From Enterobacteriaceae bacterium 4M9 (GTDB lineage: Bacteria > Pseudomonadota > Gammaproteobacteria > Enterobacterales > Enterobacteriaceae), in the NCBI GenBank assembly GCA_010092695.1, contig JAADJJ010000001.1, forward strand, positions 3,038,001 to 3,102,000: a DNA stretch of 64,000 nt, in the 5' to 3' direction. The notes beneath the pieces are model-generated. The model saw only the letters and a list, made by a program, of their open reading frames with translations, had not been told where the DNA came from and made no database searches. A program made the translations under genes and the position numbers. Shown piece by piece: positions 51,105 to 59,121 of this stretch. The first letter of the stretch is position 1; each line of letters starts with the position of its first letter.

Positions 51105-51449
51105 TTAACTCAGTGAGACAGTGGTGGTGACGGGCGCACCGGTATCGGTCCGCGCGCCGGTGATATCGACAAATAACGCGCCGTTGGCGCCGGATTCAAA
51201 ACTGACCGAGTTCAGCCTGATGCGCGGCTCCCAGCGCTGAATCGCGGCATAACACGCCACCATAATCTGCAGGCGTAGTGCCGGGGTCTGCGGCATATCA
51301 ATCAGCTCTGACAGCAGGGAGCCGTATTCACGTCGCATCACCCGCGAGCCGACCGGCGTCAGCAGAATGTCGCGCACGCTCTGGCCGATGTGCTCCACGT
51401 TAGTGACTGCCCTGCCGGTGTTACGGTTCATGCCGGTGTAATCGGTCAT
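51105..51449 (-). CDS. W: Baseplate protein W
   Basis: T4 gp25-like/P2 W protein, 114 aa: NVEHIGQSVRDILLTPVGSRVMRREYGSLLSELIDMP. Four-base overlap with V. Confidence 0.94.
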   Translation of the reverse strand: MTDYTGMNRNTGRAVTNVEHIGQSVRDILLTPVGSRVMRREYGSLLSELIDMPQTPALRLQIMVACYAAIQRWEPRIRLNSVSFESGANGALFVDITGARTDTGAPVTTTVSLS

Positions 51450-52075
51450 TGTGGTGTCCCCGTTGTGCCGCCGCTGTCGCCGGGGTGGCGGTGCGTGTGT
51501 AACACGATGCCGTTCGACGTCAGCGCGCCGCCGGTGTGCGTGACGCTGCCGGTCATCGTGCCGCCCTGGCGCACTTCAAGTGTTGCCGTGGTCAGTTTGT
51601 TCGTGCAGACCACCTCCGGCGTGTCGAGCATGATGCGTTCTGACGCTTTGACGGTCACAAGCGGCACGGTAGCCGTGAGGGATTCAGAAGCAGTGACGTC
51701 TGCGGTTTTGATGCCGCTGACCGTCAGCGCACTGGTGTCCGGCTCATACTCCATCACCGCACCATCCGGGAATGACACATGCCATGCGTCTGGCGAGGCT
51801 GATGGCGCGGGATTGTCATCAGAAAAGACAGCAGGCAACACAAACGCGGTATCAAGCTCGCCGCCGACGGCCAGCAGCAATACCTGCTCACCCACAGACG
51901 GTGCCCACCACGTGCGGGAGCGCCCGGCACGGGCGGTCAGCCAGTTCAGCCAGGTAGTTTCAATGCCGCCGGTCTGGACGCGGCAAAGCCCCTGCACCGT
52001 ATCGACCTGCATCACGACGCCAGTGCGGATGATATTCCTTATTAGTCGCAAAATTTCATTTGAATGTATCTGCAT
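51446..52075 (-). CDS. V: Baseplate spike protein V
   Basis: Central membrane-piercing spike of the baseplate, 209 aa (P2: 211). It has an OB-fold N-terminus (GVVMQVDTVQGLCRVQTGGIETTWLNWLTARAG), a beta-helix (LTATVPLVTVKASERIML) and the HTHRH stretch at the C-terminus, where P2 gpV binds iron with HxH. It is the first gene of V-W-J-I-H-G. Confidence 0.95.
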   Translation of the reverse strand: MQIHSNEILRLIRNIIRTGVVMQVDTVQGLCRVQTGGIETTWLNWLTARAGRSRTWWAPSVGEQVLLLAVGGELDTAFVLPAVFSDDNPAPSASPDAWHVSFPDGAVMEYEPDTSALTVSGIKTADVTASESLTATVPLVTVKASERIMLDTPEVVCTNKLTTATLEVRQGGTMTGSVTHTGGALTSNGIVLHTHRHPGDSGGTTGTPQ

Positions 52076-52166
52076 ATCGCAATCCTGGGCCTTTTTGAAT
52101 TAACATGGAACCGAGCATCATTCTGGCAGCTCCGGCACAACTCACCGGTATATCAAGGAAGCAGCT

Positions 52167-53231
52167 GTGACATATAAATTCTTTTCAAACACACATAACC
52201 AATCCCTCATTGAAAAAAAACTAACCCAACTTTCATCTATTGATTCATCGGACCTATCAGTCTTTTGCAAGGAAAGAAATGTGCTGATTAGTGGAGCACT
52301 TAATTTATTCCTAAAGAATGCGAGCATTTTTGATGATAGAGCTCAATTCAATACCACTGAAATGGGAGATGCATTCTTGAATGAACTAGCCTCACCCTTA
52401 TCTGAAGACAATTTAAACATTATATTTACCTCCTGTTTAAGATTCTTTATGGAGGAAAACATCTTTCAAAAAGAGGACTTTTTCCAACTGTCGGGACTTA
52501 TAAAAGACTTTGCCATCTACAGAAAAGATGAGTTTGACGAGAGGGCCGCCACACAAATAACTTATGCTTTAACAGAAATGCCCTTAAACATGCTGCGAAA
52601 AATGCTGACCAGTGATAACGCAAAGTCTTATCGCGAGTACATAGAAAGAGCTGAACACTTTGAAAAATCACGCCAGGAATGGGATGCAAAACTAGAGGAC
52701 TCCTTATCAAAATCACAGGCACTAAATGAATCCCTTGTGATGCAATTAAATAAATTTAACTTTGTAGGCCTTTACAAAGGCTTTGCTGAACTGGGCGATA
52801 AAAAAATTGACGAGCTAAAGCGCACCAAATGGTTAACATTCGGGCTTGGCTTTATCATTCCCATACCATTACTAATAGAGTCAGTTTTTTTATTCTACGA
52901 TTCAGACTCCACTTACGGCTGGCCCACCTTAGCTAAAACCATCCCGACAATTTCACTCACCTTAATACTGATTTATTTTTTCCGAATTGCTCTTACAAAT
53001 TTTAACTCTGTAAAAGCCCAGCTTATACAAATCGACCTAAGGAAAAGTCTGTGTCAGTTTATTCAGAACTATGCTGAGTATGCCAAAGACATCAAGACAC
53101 AAAACTCCGATCTTCTAAATAAGTTTGAAGAGGTTATTTTCTCAAACATCATGCCCTCAGTGGAAAAGATACCAGCAACCTTTGATGGTCTTGAGCAGGT
53201 TGCGAGCCTTATAAGTGCATTAAAAAAGTAA
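52167..53231 (+). CDS. Prophage cargo gene: unrecognised two-span membrane protein
   Basis: A 354-aa protein on the plus strand between minus-strand late genes V and S, where P2 carries its non-essential orf30. It is much more AT-rich than the phage genes around it, so it was acquired separately. GTG start, with AAGGAA six bases upstream. The N-terminal 150 residues are soluble and helical; 152-195 look coiled-coil (EHFEKSRQEWDAKLEDSL); two membrane segments lie at about 222-244 and 257-275; a helical tail follows. No known motif or enzyme is seen. The place and layout fit a phage-exclusion or lysogenic-conversion gene expressed from the prophage, like P2 tin/old/fun or lambda RexB, but that is inference. 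Confidence 0.8.
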   Translation: MTYKFFSNTHNQSLIEKKLTQLSSIDSSDLSVFCKERNVLISGALNLFLKNASIFDDRAQFNTTEMGDAFLNELASPLSEDNLNIIFTSCLRFFMEENIFQKEDFFQLSGLIKDFAIYRKDEFDERAATQITYALTEMPLNMLRKMLTSDNAKSYREYIERAEHFEKSRQEWDAKLEDSLSKSQALNESLVMQLNKFNFVGLYKGFAELGDKKIDELKRTKWLTFGLGFIIPIPLLIESVFLFYDSDSTYGWPTLAKTIPTISLTLILIYFFRIALTNFNSVKAQLIQIDLRKSLCQFIQNYAEYAKDIKTQNSDLLNKFEEVIFSNIMPSVEKIPATFDGLEQVASLISALKK

Positions 53232-53241
53232 TAAATGTCTA

Positions 53242-53694
53242 TTAACCTTCGGACAAGGTTCTGACAATAATGTTTTCAATCAGCCGTTCATCATCCCGAC
53301 TAAACCCCAGCAATTGACGTGCCGGATACTGCACGTCAGGGCTGTTGCAGCTGGGCCGGTCCTTCAGCCCGCGCTGATGCACCCACGCCATGCGCTGCAC
53401 CCTGCCGGTAAATTCCACCACCGCCGCGCTGTCATTACCCCCGGCTTTCATAAAGCGGCTTGTGCGTAATTTGCTGAACATTTCCCGCTTAATGCGCCCT
53501 TTTCCACTGCGTACCGGCTGGCGCTTTCTTGCGGCATACAGCGTGCCGTTGGGTGCCTGCTGGCGCTTAATGCGCTGCTGCTGACTGGCGCGCAGTTGTT
53601 TCGCGATGTCCGCCGCCAGCCTGCGGCGCGCCGACGGTGACAGGCTTGCCAGCAGGCCCGCGAGGCGCGTCTCCAGTGCGGTTAACTCAGTCAT
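53242..53694 (-). CDS. S: Tail completion protein S
   Basis: P2 S-like tail completion protein, 150 aa as in P2. TALETRLAGLLASLSPSARRRLAADIAKQLRASQQQRIKRQQAPNG is close to P2 S. Overlaps R by eight bases; its stop is 10 bp from the stop of the convergent cargo gene. Confidence 0.93.
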   Translation of the reverse strand: MTELTALETRLAGLLASLSPSARRRLAADIAKQLRASQQQRIKRQQAPNGTLYAARKRQPVRSGKGRIKREMFSKLRTSRFMKAGGNDSAAVVEFTGRVQRMAWVHQRGLKDRPSCNSPDVQYPARQLLGFSRDDERLIENIIVRTLSEG

Positions 53695-54154
53695 GCCACT
53701 GACTCACCAGTTCGCCGTTGATGTAAAGCTCCATCGGGCGGGTAACCGGCACCGGGGGCGGTGGCTCGGGTGCGTAACTGACATGAAGCGCGCCGTCGAT
53801 TTCCCTGACGAGGGTGCGCTCGGTCAGGCGCAGCGTAATGCCAATATCGAGCGAATCGTCGCTGTTGACATCAACCTGATACGCGAAGCCTTTTTCCCTG
53901 CCCTGCGCCGTGGTCATGAGGTCGGGCTGATGTTCACGCAGCCACGCCTGTACCGGCACAAAAATCAAATCGAGGTCACCGACAAAATCAACAATGACGA
54001 CTCTCAGGTCGTAGACCTTCTGAAATGACAACGAGGCCGCCAGCGTCGACACGTTATGCCCGCTGTCGACATACAGGCGCAGCATATCGGGGTTAGATTT
54101 GAGTTGCGGCACGGCGCGTCTCAGCGCCTCGCGCAGACTTTTCAGCTTCTGCAT
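53687..54154 (-). CDS. R: Tail completion protein R
   Basis: P2 R-like tail completion protein; MQKLKSLREALRRAVPQLKSNPDMLRLYVDSGH at 54154 gives 155 aa, the P2 length. An ATG three codons earlier (54163) is also possible. Its start overlaps the end of the spanin gene lysC. Confidence 0.9.
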   Translation of the reverse strand: MQKLKSLREALRRAVPQLKSNPDMLRLYVDSGHNVSTLAASLSFQKVYDLRVVIVDFVGDLDLIFVPVQAWLREHQPDLMTTAQGREKGFAYQVDVNSDDSLDIGITLRLTERTLVREIDGALHVSYAPEPPPPVPVTRPMELYINGELVSQWHD

Positions 54155-54407
54155 TGAGTTCATCCTGACAGTGTTTAACGGTTTTCACCTGCAGCGCGCA
54201 GGCGGTCAGCGCGTGTTCCAGGCGGCGAATATCAGCACTCATGTCGCCGTTGGTTTCCGGGTCACTGCCCGGCATCGGGCAAAGGCTGACCTTCGGGCAA
54301 CCGCTGACCACAATCACCGGCGCTGGCGCAGGCGGCGCGGGTGTGCACCCGGCGCACAGCATCAGGAAGCCGGGCAACATACCATTTGCGAAACTCGTCA
54401 TTTTCAT
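54093..54407 (-). CDS. lysC: Outer-membrane spanin (o-spanin) LysC
   Basis: Small lipoprotein (lipobox LCAGC at about 17-21; Pro-rich mature start PAPPAPAPVIVVSGC) encoded mostly inside lysB in another frame, as in P2 LysB/LysC. With LysB it fuses inner and outer membranes at the last step of lysis. 104 aa as read from 54407; starts at codons 3 and 10 are possible. The two frames overlap over 146 bases. Confidence 0.82.
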   Translation of the reverse strand: MKMTSFANGMLPGFLMLCAGCTPAPPAPAPVIVVSGCPKVSLCPMPGSDPETNGDMSADIRRLEHALTACALQVKTVKHCQDELNAEAEKSARGAETRRAATQI

Positions 54408-54675
54408 TAAGCAGCCTCGTTATTGTCTGTTCACGGCGACTGGCCTCGTCGCTGGCCGCCGCAAGCTGGTCACGCAGCGCCACCTGCGCCGCTTCGTTTC
54501 TCGCCGCCAGCGCACTGACGGCCCCGAGCTGGCCCCGAAGACCGGCGATAGTGTTTTTTTGCTCCGTGGCGACCCGGTCAGCCCGTTCAAACGAGCGGGA
54601 CAGGTTGCCGTTTTCATGGCGTAGCCAGAACAGCCCCAGCACGGCCAGCATCAGCAGGACAATCAGCGTTTTCAT
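54262..54675 (-). CDS. lysB: Inner-membrane spanin (i-spanin) LysB
   Basis: A 137-aa protein with one N-terminal membrane span (MKTLIVLLMLAVLGLFWL), then a long coiled coil (SFERADRVATEQKNTIAGLRGQLGAVSALAARNEAAQVALRDQL), the usual i-spanin architecture. ATGA overlap with the endolysin gene. Confidence 0.88.
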   Translation of the reverse strand: MKTLIVLLMLAVLGLFWLRHENGNLSRSFERADRVATEQKNTIAGLRGQLGAVSALAARNEAAQVALRDQLAAASDEASRREQTITRLLNENDEFRKWYVARLPDAVRRVHTRAACASAGDCGQRLPEGQPLPDAGQ

Positions 54676-55178
54676 TTCACCCCCTGCAGGCAGTAAGCGC
54701 GCTCACGCTCGCGACGATTCTCCAGCCCCTTGTTTCTGACGCCGTTGACATACACCCAGCGCGGAAGCTGCCCGCACGCCTCCCGCCACTGCTGGCGCTT
54801 GAGCATGGCGACCAGCGTCGAACCACAGGCCGCACCGGTGCCAACGTTAAAGGCGAAGCTGACCAGCGCGTCGTAGACCTGCGGCGGCATCGCCACCGGC
54901 ACACAAACGCCCAGGCGGCGCTCGGTGTTCAGCACATCCGCGACCAGATTTTCCGCCGCCTCACGCTCGGTGATGTCGCGTTTCGGCACCACCCCGGCAG
55001 TGTGGCCGATACCTGACGTCCACACGCCCGCGCTGCACTGGTAGGGGCGCAGCCAACAGCCTTCTAAATCGGCAATCAGCGCCAGCCCCTGCGGCGAGGT
55101 GTTCAGCAGACGAAAGTCAGGCACCAGTGCTGCCAGCGCCAGCACGGCGGCCACACCGCAACGTTTCACGATTGACAT
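54672..55178 (-). CDS. SAR endolysin (T4-type lysozyme)
   Basis: Glycoside hydrolase that breaks the cell wall at lysis. MSIVKRCGVAAVLALAALVPDF at 55178 is a weakly hydrophobic signal-anchor-release segment, as in phage 21/P1-type SAR endolysins. The catalytic triad follows the E-x8-(D/C)-x5-T pattern: E39, C48, T54. The 168 aa end in RERERAYCLQGVK. The frame is open to 55313 but the earlier part overlaps the holin. P2 itself carries the K lysozyme. Confidence 0.92.
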   Translation of the reverse strand: MSIVKRCGVAAVLALAALVPDFRLLNTSPQGLALIADLEGCWLRPYQCSAGVWTSGIGHTAGVVPKRDITEREAAENLVADVLNTERRLGVCVPVAMPPQVYDALVSFAFNVGTGAACGSTLVAMLKRQQWREACGQLPRWVYVNGVRNKGLENRRERERAYCLQGVK

Positions 55179-55180
55179 GG

Positions 55181-55399
55181 TTACAGCCTCTTCGGTGGTG
55201 GAGCCACAAAACGCGGGGTCACTTTCAGGCGGTTCAGCTCCAGCAAATAACTCTTGCGCCGGTAGTACCAGTTCACCCCCACGGTGACGACCACACCCAG
55301 CACACCAAACCACGCGGCGACGTTCTGCGGCGTCAGCGCGCCGAACGCAGCCAGCGCCACGCTTAACCAGTACGCGATAAACGAGGTTATTTTTTCCAT
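55181..55399 (-). CDS. Holin (HP1 type)
   Basis: A 72-aa protein with hydrophobic segments at about 3-20 and 25-45 and a basic tail (NWYYRRKSYLLELNRLKV), like the HP1 family of small holins, and unlike the P2 Y holin. It stands directly before the endolysin. MEKITSF at 55399 is preferred; an ATG at 55411 overlaps the X stop. Confidence 0.8.
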   Translation of the reverse strand: MEKITSFIAYWLSVALAAFGALTPQNVAAWFGVLGVVVTVGVNWYYRRKSYLLELNRLKVTPRFVAPPPKRL

Positions 55400-55401
55400 C
55401 G

Positions 55402-55605
55402 TCAGTCCCATAGTTTCAGCCTCTCCGTGGTGGGTGAGGTGTCCACGTCCGGCAGGTCAATCGCCGTGCCGTGCGGCAGGACGACGCCCAGCTCGCACAG
55501 ACCGGGATTCGCCTGCTGTACCACCTCAACCACCCCTCCCGTGCGCCCGTAATACCGGGCGCAAATCACATCCAGCGTGTCGCCCTGCATCGCATAAACC
55601 CGCAT
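55402..55605 (-). CDS. X: Tail protein X (LysM-like)
   Basis: A 67-aa protein as in P2 X: MRVYAMQGDTLDVICARYYGRTGGVVEVVQQANPGLCELGVVLPHGTAIDLPD. The GDTLDVICARYYG and NPGL pieces are LysM-type. It starts one base into the L stop. Confidence 0.93.
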   Translation of the reverse strand: MRVYAMQGDTLDVICARYYGRTGGVVEVVQQANPGLCELGVVLPHGTAIDLPDVDTSPTTERLKLWD

Positions 55606-56111
55606 CAGAGCTGCCCCACAATGCAGCGGGATTTATCCTGCAGGCGCGACAGCGACCAGCGCATATCCCGCCACAGGTCATCGACCGTGGTTTCCACGCT
55701 GTCCGCCTTTTTGTCGCCCTTTGCGCTGGCGTCAGCACCGCGATAGCGTTCAGCCAGCGTCGCGGCGGTCATGGCACACACCGCGCGCAGGTAGTGAAAA
55801 CAGCGCACGCTTTCACCGTCGAGCTGGTCGGCGGGTACATCGGCCAGCAGCCTAAACCCGGCAGCAATCTGCTGTTCGCGCCAGTCGTACAGCTCCGCGT
55901 TCACCTCGGCAATGCCCGACTTAATCGCATCGCGCAGCCGCTCATCAGAGACAGTCTGTTCAAGACGCACGATTTTTCGTACGCGCAATGGATCCACATC
56001 CGGGAAAAAGAACGTGTTTTTAATCACCGTGCCATCCGGGCCCGGCGGCGGAATCACCGCGCCCGGCACCTCATGCAGCCCGGCTGGCTGATTCAATATC
56101 ACTGTCGTCAT
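55605..56111 (-). CDS. L: Head completion protein L
   Basis: P2 L-like head-completion protein of 168 aa (P2: 169), FFPDVDPLRVRKIVRLEQTVSDERLRDAIKSGIAEVNAELYDWREQQIAAGF. It links head and tail; it is part of the O-N-M-L-X operon. Confidence 0.93.
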   Translation of the reverse strand: MTTVILNQPAGLHEVPGAVIPPPGPDGTVIKNTFFFPDVDPLRVRKIVRLEQTVSDERLRDAIKSGIAEVNAELYDWREQQIAAGFRLLADVPADQLDGESVRCFHYLRAVCAMTAATLAERYRGADASAKGDKKADSVETTVDDLWRDMRWSLSRLQDKSRCIVGQL

Positions 56112-56203
56112 GACAACCTCGTCAGGTTGGGCGGTGGACGCCGGTCGCGGTCAGGATAAAACCTGCGTTGACCGGCGTGCCGCCCGGCTCGGGGGAGCGT
56201 TCG

Positions 56204-56971
56204 TTAACCGGCGGTTTTTTCCGCCTTCGGACGCCCGCGTCGGCCTGCCGTTTTTGTGGCAGTAGCCTTGCGCGTGCGTGGTTTAGTCGTTTTTGCTTTC
56301 TGGCGTGGCTGGCGCGGTGCTGGCTCCGCTTTTGGCTTCAGCGCCCGCTCCAGCTGCTCAATGTCTTTTTTCACACCGGCGTTATGGTCGAGCTGCAGCG
56401 CACGCCGGAACTGCGCCAGCGCCTCGGCGTTCTGCCCGGCATCGCGCAGGGTCAGGCCAGTGACTTTGTGCAGTCGGGCGCGGACCATATCCGGCACGTC
56501 TGCGGCGTCGGTCAGACGCTGCGTGGTCAGCAGCAGGGACAGGTCCACCGGCTGACCCACAGCACGCAGACGCAACGCGGACAGCGCCACCTCTTCAACC
56601 AGCATGTAAGGCGTGGTGCGGCGGTGGTCGCTGGTCAGGCCGTATTTCAGCGCATACGGCGCAATCTCCAGCGCCCCGGGCATATCACCGGCGTCGAGTC
56701 GCCACAGCATGACGGTCATCAGGATGTCATCCTGCGCACCCCTGCCGTCAGCCAGCACACCGGCCACCCACGGCGCGTAGAACGGCAGCAGCTCGCGCTT
56801 TTTAGCGGCCTTCAGCTCGTTTGAACGGATGTTTTTCAGCGTGCGACGGTCTTCGGCCAGTTTGACGAGCATCTGCTCATACGGTGTGGCATGGCGCAGC
56901 GGGACGGATGCCCGCTGCGCGGCTTCACTGGCCGAGACCCGCATCATGTGACGCTGTGCGGGACTCGTCAT
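56204..56971 (-). CDS. M: Terminase small subunit M
   Basis: Endonuclease/DNA-recognition subunit of the P2 packaging enzyme, 255 aa. MTSPAQRHMMRVSASEAAQRASVPLRHATPYEQMLVKLAEDRRTLKNI is P2 M-like; the C-terminus is Lys/Arg-rich with RGRP (an AT-hook-like piece). It recognises cos together with gpP. Confidence 0.93.
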   Translation of the reverse strand: MTSPAQRHMMRVSASEAAQRASVPLRHATPYEQMLVKLAEDRRTLKNIRSNELKAAKKRELLPFYAPWVAGVLADGRGAQDDILMTVMLWRLDAGDMPGALEIAPYALKYGLTSDHRRTTPYMLVEEVALSALRLRAVGQPVDLSLLLTTQRLTDAADVPDMVRARLHKVTGLTLRDAGQNAEALAQFRRALQLDHNAGVKKDIEQLERALKPKAEPAPRQPRQKAKTTKPRTRKATATKTAGRRGRPKAEKTAG

Positions 56972-56974
56972 GGT

Positions 56975-58039
56975 TTACGCTCCGCCGTCTGCAGGCGCAG
57001 AGAAATCGCCCAGGGTGATGTTTTCCAGCAGGCACCCGGCCCCGTAGATTTCGACTACGTAGTCGATGTTCATCGACTCATAGTTCTCGACCTGGTCCTT
57101 TTTCGGGTTTTCCAGAATGCTGCGGCGGTGGCTCTCATCCATGAAATAAATGGACAGGTTTTCGAGCGTGGTCACCAGCACGGCGTTTGCGGGGAAGTAC
57201 GGCACGCGCACGGCTGGCAGGTTACCAATGCGCTTCTGACTGATGATGACGTCTGCTGCCATCATTTCGCTGTTTTCCTGCTGTTTGTTGACCAGCGGGA
57301 AATATTTATCGGCAAGCAGCTTACGGCCCACAATGGCGACGAGATTCGGGTCATCCTGATAAATTTCATCAATCAGGGTGTCGGTGCCGTCCAGTACCAG
57401 CGCGTCAAGGTTTTCATAATCCCCGCCCTTACCCACGCGAATGACTTCAGAAACGACCGCGCCCTCTTCGTTAATGATTTTGCTCATCACGCGTGCCGGT
57501 GCCTCGGTGCGGTACTTCTCCAGCCAGCCGACGGCCACGTCCTGCAGCATAGGGAATTTTGCGCGGTTTGATGTAGCTGCACGCTGCACGCCGTTAAACC
57601 CGGCCATGATGAAATCCAGCGCCTGACGCTGGGTAATGGCGTCACGAATGCGGCGCTGGAAGTCCTCATAGCGCGCCCATAAATCAAGCTGCTTATAGCG
57701 GATATGGAAGTCGAAGTTCACCTGGGCGCATTCGTATCCCTTTGCTTCAAGCGTGGTAAAGTTTGCGGTCTTACGCTCGTTATCACCGGCGGCGGTGTCG
57801 GTGGTGCTGGCAATGGTGCCATTCACGCCCACACCGATTTTTTCGCCTTTCAGCTCATCCACCGGCACGATATTAATTTTCTTCAGAAACGAGGATGAGG
57901 CCTGCACAACGTTCATCAGTTTTTGCGTGACAGACGGCTCAACGGTGAATTTTTTGCTGACGTCATCAGCACTGATGCCGTTCAGTTCAGCGATGCGGCT
58001 CAGATAGGCATTAAATTTAAAACGGGTTTGCTGACGCAT
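56975..58039 (-). CDS. N: Major capsid protein N
   Basis: Precursor of the capsid protein, 354 aa (P2: 357). MRQQTRFKFNAYLSRIAELNGISADDVSKKFTVEPSVTQKLM is the P2 N start. gpO cleaves it after about residue 31 in P2. The HK97-type fold is well conserved to the end. Confidence 0.96.
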   Translation of the reverse strand: MRQQTRFKFNAYLSRIAELNGISADDVSKKFTVEPSVTQKLMNVVQASSSFLKKINIVPVDELKGEKIGVGVNGTIASTTDTAAGDNERKTANFTTLEAKGYECAQVNFDFHIRYKQLDLWARYEDFQRRIRDAITQRQALDFIMAGFNGVQRAATSNRAKFPMLQDVAVGWLEKYRTEAPARVMSKIINEEGAVVSEVIRVGKGGDYENLDALVLDGTDTLIDEIYQDDPNLVAIVGRKLLADKYFPLVNKQQENSEMMAADVIISQKRIGNLPAVRVPYFPANAVLVTTLENLSIYFMDESHRRSILENPKKDQVENYESMNIDYVVEIYGAGCLLENITLGDFSAPADGGA

Positions 58040-58106
58040 AATTTTTCCTGTTCGGGTTGTTCAGTGAGGAGCGGCGACAGTGCCGCCCGGTATCGGACCT
58101 GCGCTG

Positions 58107-58961
58107 TCAACAGTCGGTCAGCAGCTCATCGCCACCACCGCCGCGCGACTTTTCACGACGTGGCTGACTGAAACTTTCGGTGTGGTCGAGGGTGGTTCTC
58201 AGGTCGGTAAATGCCTGGTCGGTTTTGTCGACCCTGCTGGTCAGCTCCTGCTTAAGCGCCGCGAAATGCTGTTCGATTTCGCCCAAGCGCTTATCCTGCG
58301 CGCTGAGGCTTTCCTGCACGTGCTCACTGACGGTGGTCACTGCTTCATGAACATCATTCAGGCGCGCGTCGTCGCTTTTCTGTTTGCGTCCGAAAATAGC
58401 TTTTACCTTGTCAGTCAGCACACTGAATGCAGCTTCGGGCAGGTCTTCAAATTCCAGTTCAGCCAGCGTGGCGACGGAAAAGACATTTTCCGGGCTGGAT
58501 TTGAAGCGTTTAAGGGGGTTGTGTTTCGCCTGGCGGCAAAACTCCAGATACTCGGTGCCGAGGCTGGCCGGGTCATCGGTGACCGCGAGACCGACGAGGT
58601 AACACTTGCCGGTGTTGGCAAAATTCGGCTGAATCTCCATTGATGTATAGACTTTCTGCCCAGCCTTATTCATCGCGATAAGGTCATCTGTCGGGATGAT
58701 TTTTGCGAATAACGCCCATTTGCCGTTAATCGCAGAATCGTCGTCAATTTTCTCGGCTTTCAGCTCGACCACATCGCCGTAGCGCTTGAATACGCTGTCC
58801 GGCAGCAGGCCGCGCAGGTGCTCCAGATTAATGCGGCAACCGTAGACGCGCGGGTCATAGGTTTCAGCCATCTGCTGAATATCGACAGAGCTGATGACTC
58901 GCCCGTCGCAGGTATCCCCCTCAACGCCGATGCGAAACCACTTCGATACTTTCTTTGCCAT
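58107..58961 (-). CDS. O: Capsid scaffold and maturation protease O
   Basis: Internal scaffold with an N-terminal serine protease that cuts N, itself and the connector. The triad is exactly where P2 gpO has it: D19, H48, S107 (TSMEIQ). The C-terminal half is the coiled scaffold (EHVQESLSAQDKRLGEIEQHFAALKQEL). 284 aa, as P2. First gene of the O-N-M-L-X operon, divergent from P-Q. Confidence 0.95.
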   Translation of the reverse strand: MAKKVSKWFRIGVEGDTCDGRVISSVDIQQMAETYDPRVYGCRINLEHLRGLLPDSVFKRYGDVVELKAEKIDDDSAINGKWALFAKIIPTDDLIAMNKAGQKVYTSMEIQPNFANTGKCYLVGLAVTDDPASLGTEYLEFCRQAKHNPLKRFKSSPENVFSVATLAELEFEDLPEAAFSVLTDKVKAIFGRKQKSDDARLNDVHEAVTTVSEHVQESLSAQDKRLGEIEQHFAALKQELTSRVDKTDQAFTDLRTTLDHTESFSQPRREKSRGGGGDELLTDC

Positions 58962-59121
58962 TGGTCATATGTCCTGACTGGTTACGGGTCCGGGCCAGTT
59001 TCCCGACTCCGCACCGCAACAGCCACCACATGGACACGTACAACGCCTGACACAACAGGGGGTTAGCGCTTAAGCGTTGCCGTTTCTTTAGCCTTGCCCG
59101 GTAACCACAGGTGAGGCAGGC

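Noticed and set aside
59021..59080. Ogr-binding site between O and P
   Set aside because: Only CGT-N12-ACA is seen, again one base off.
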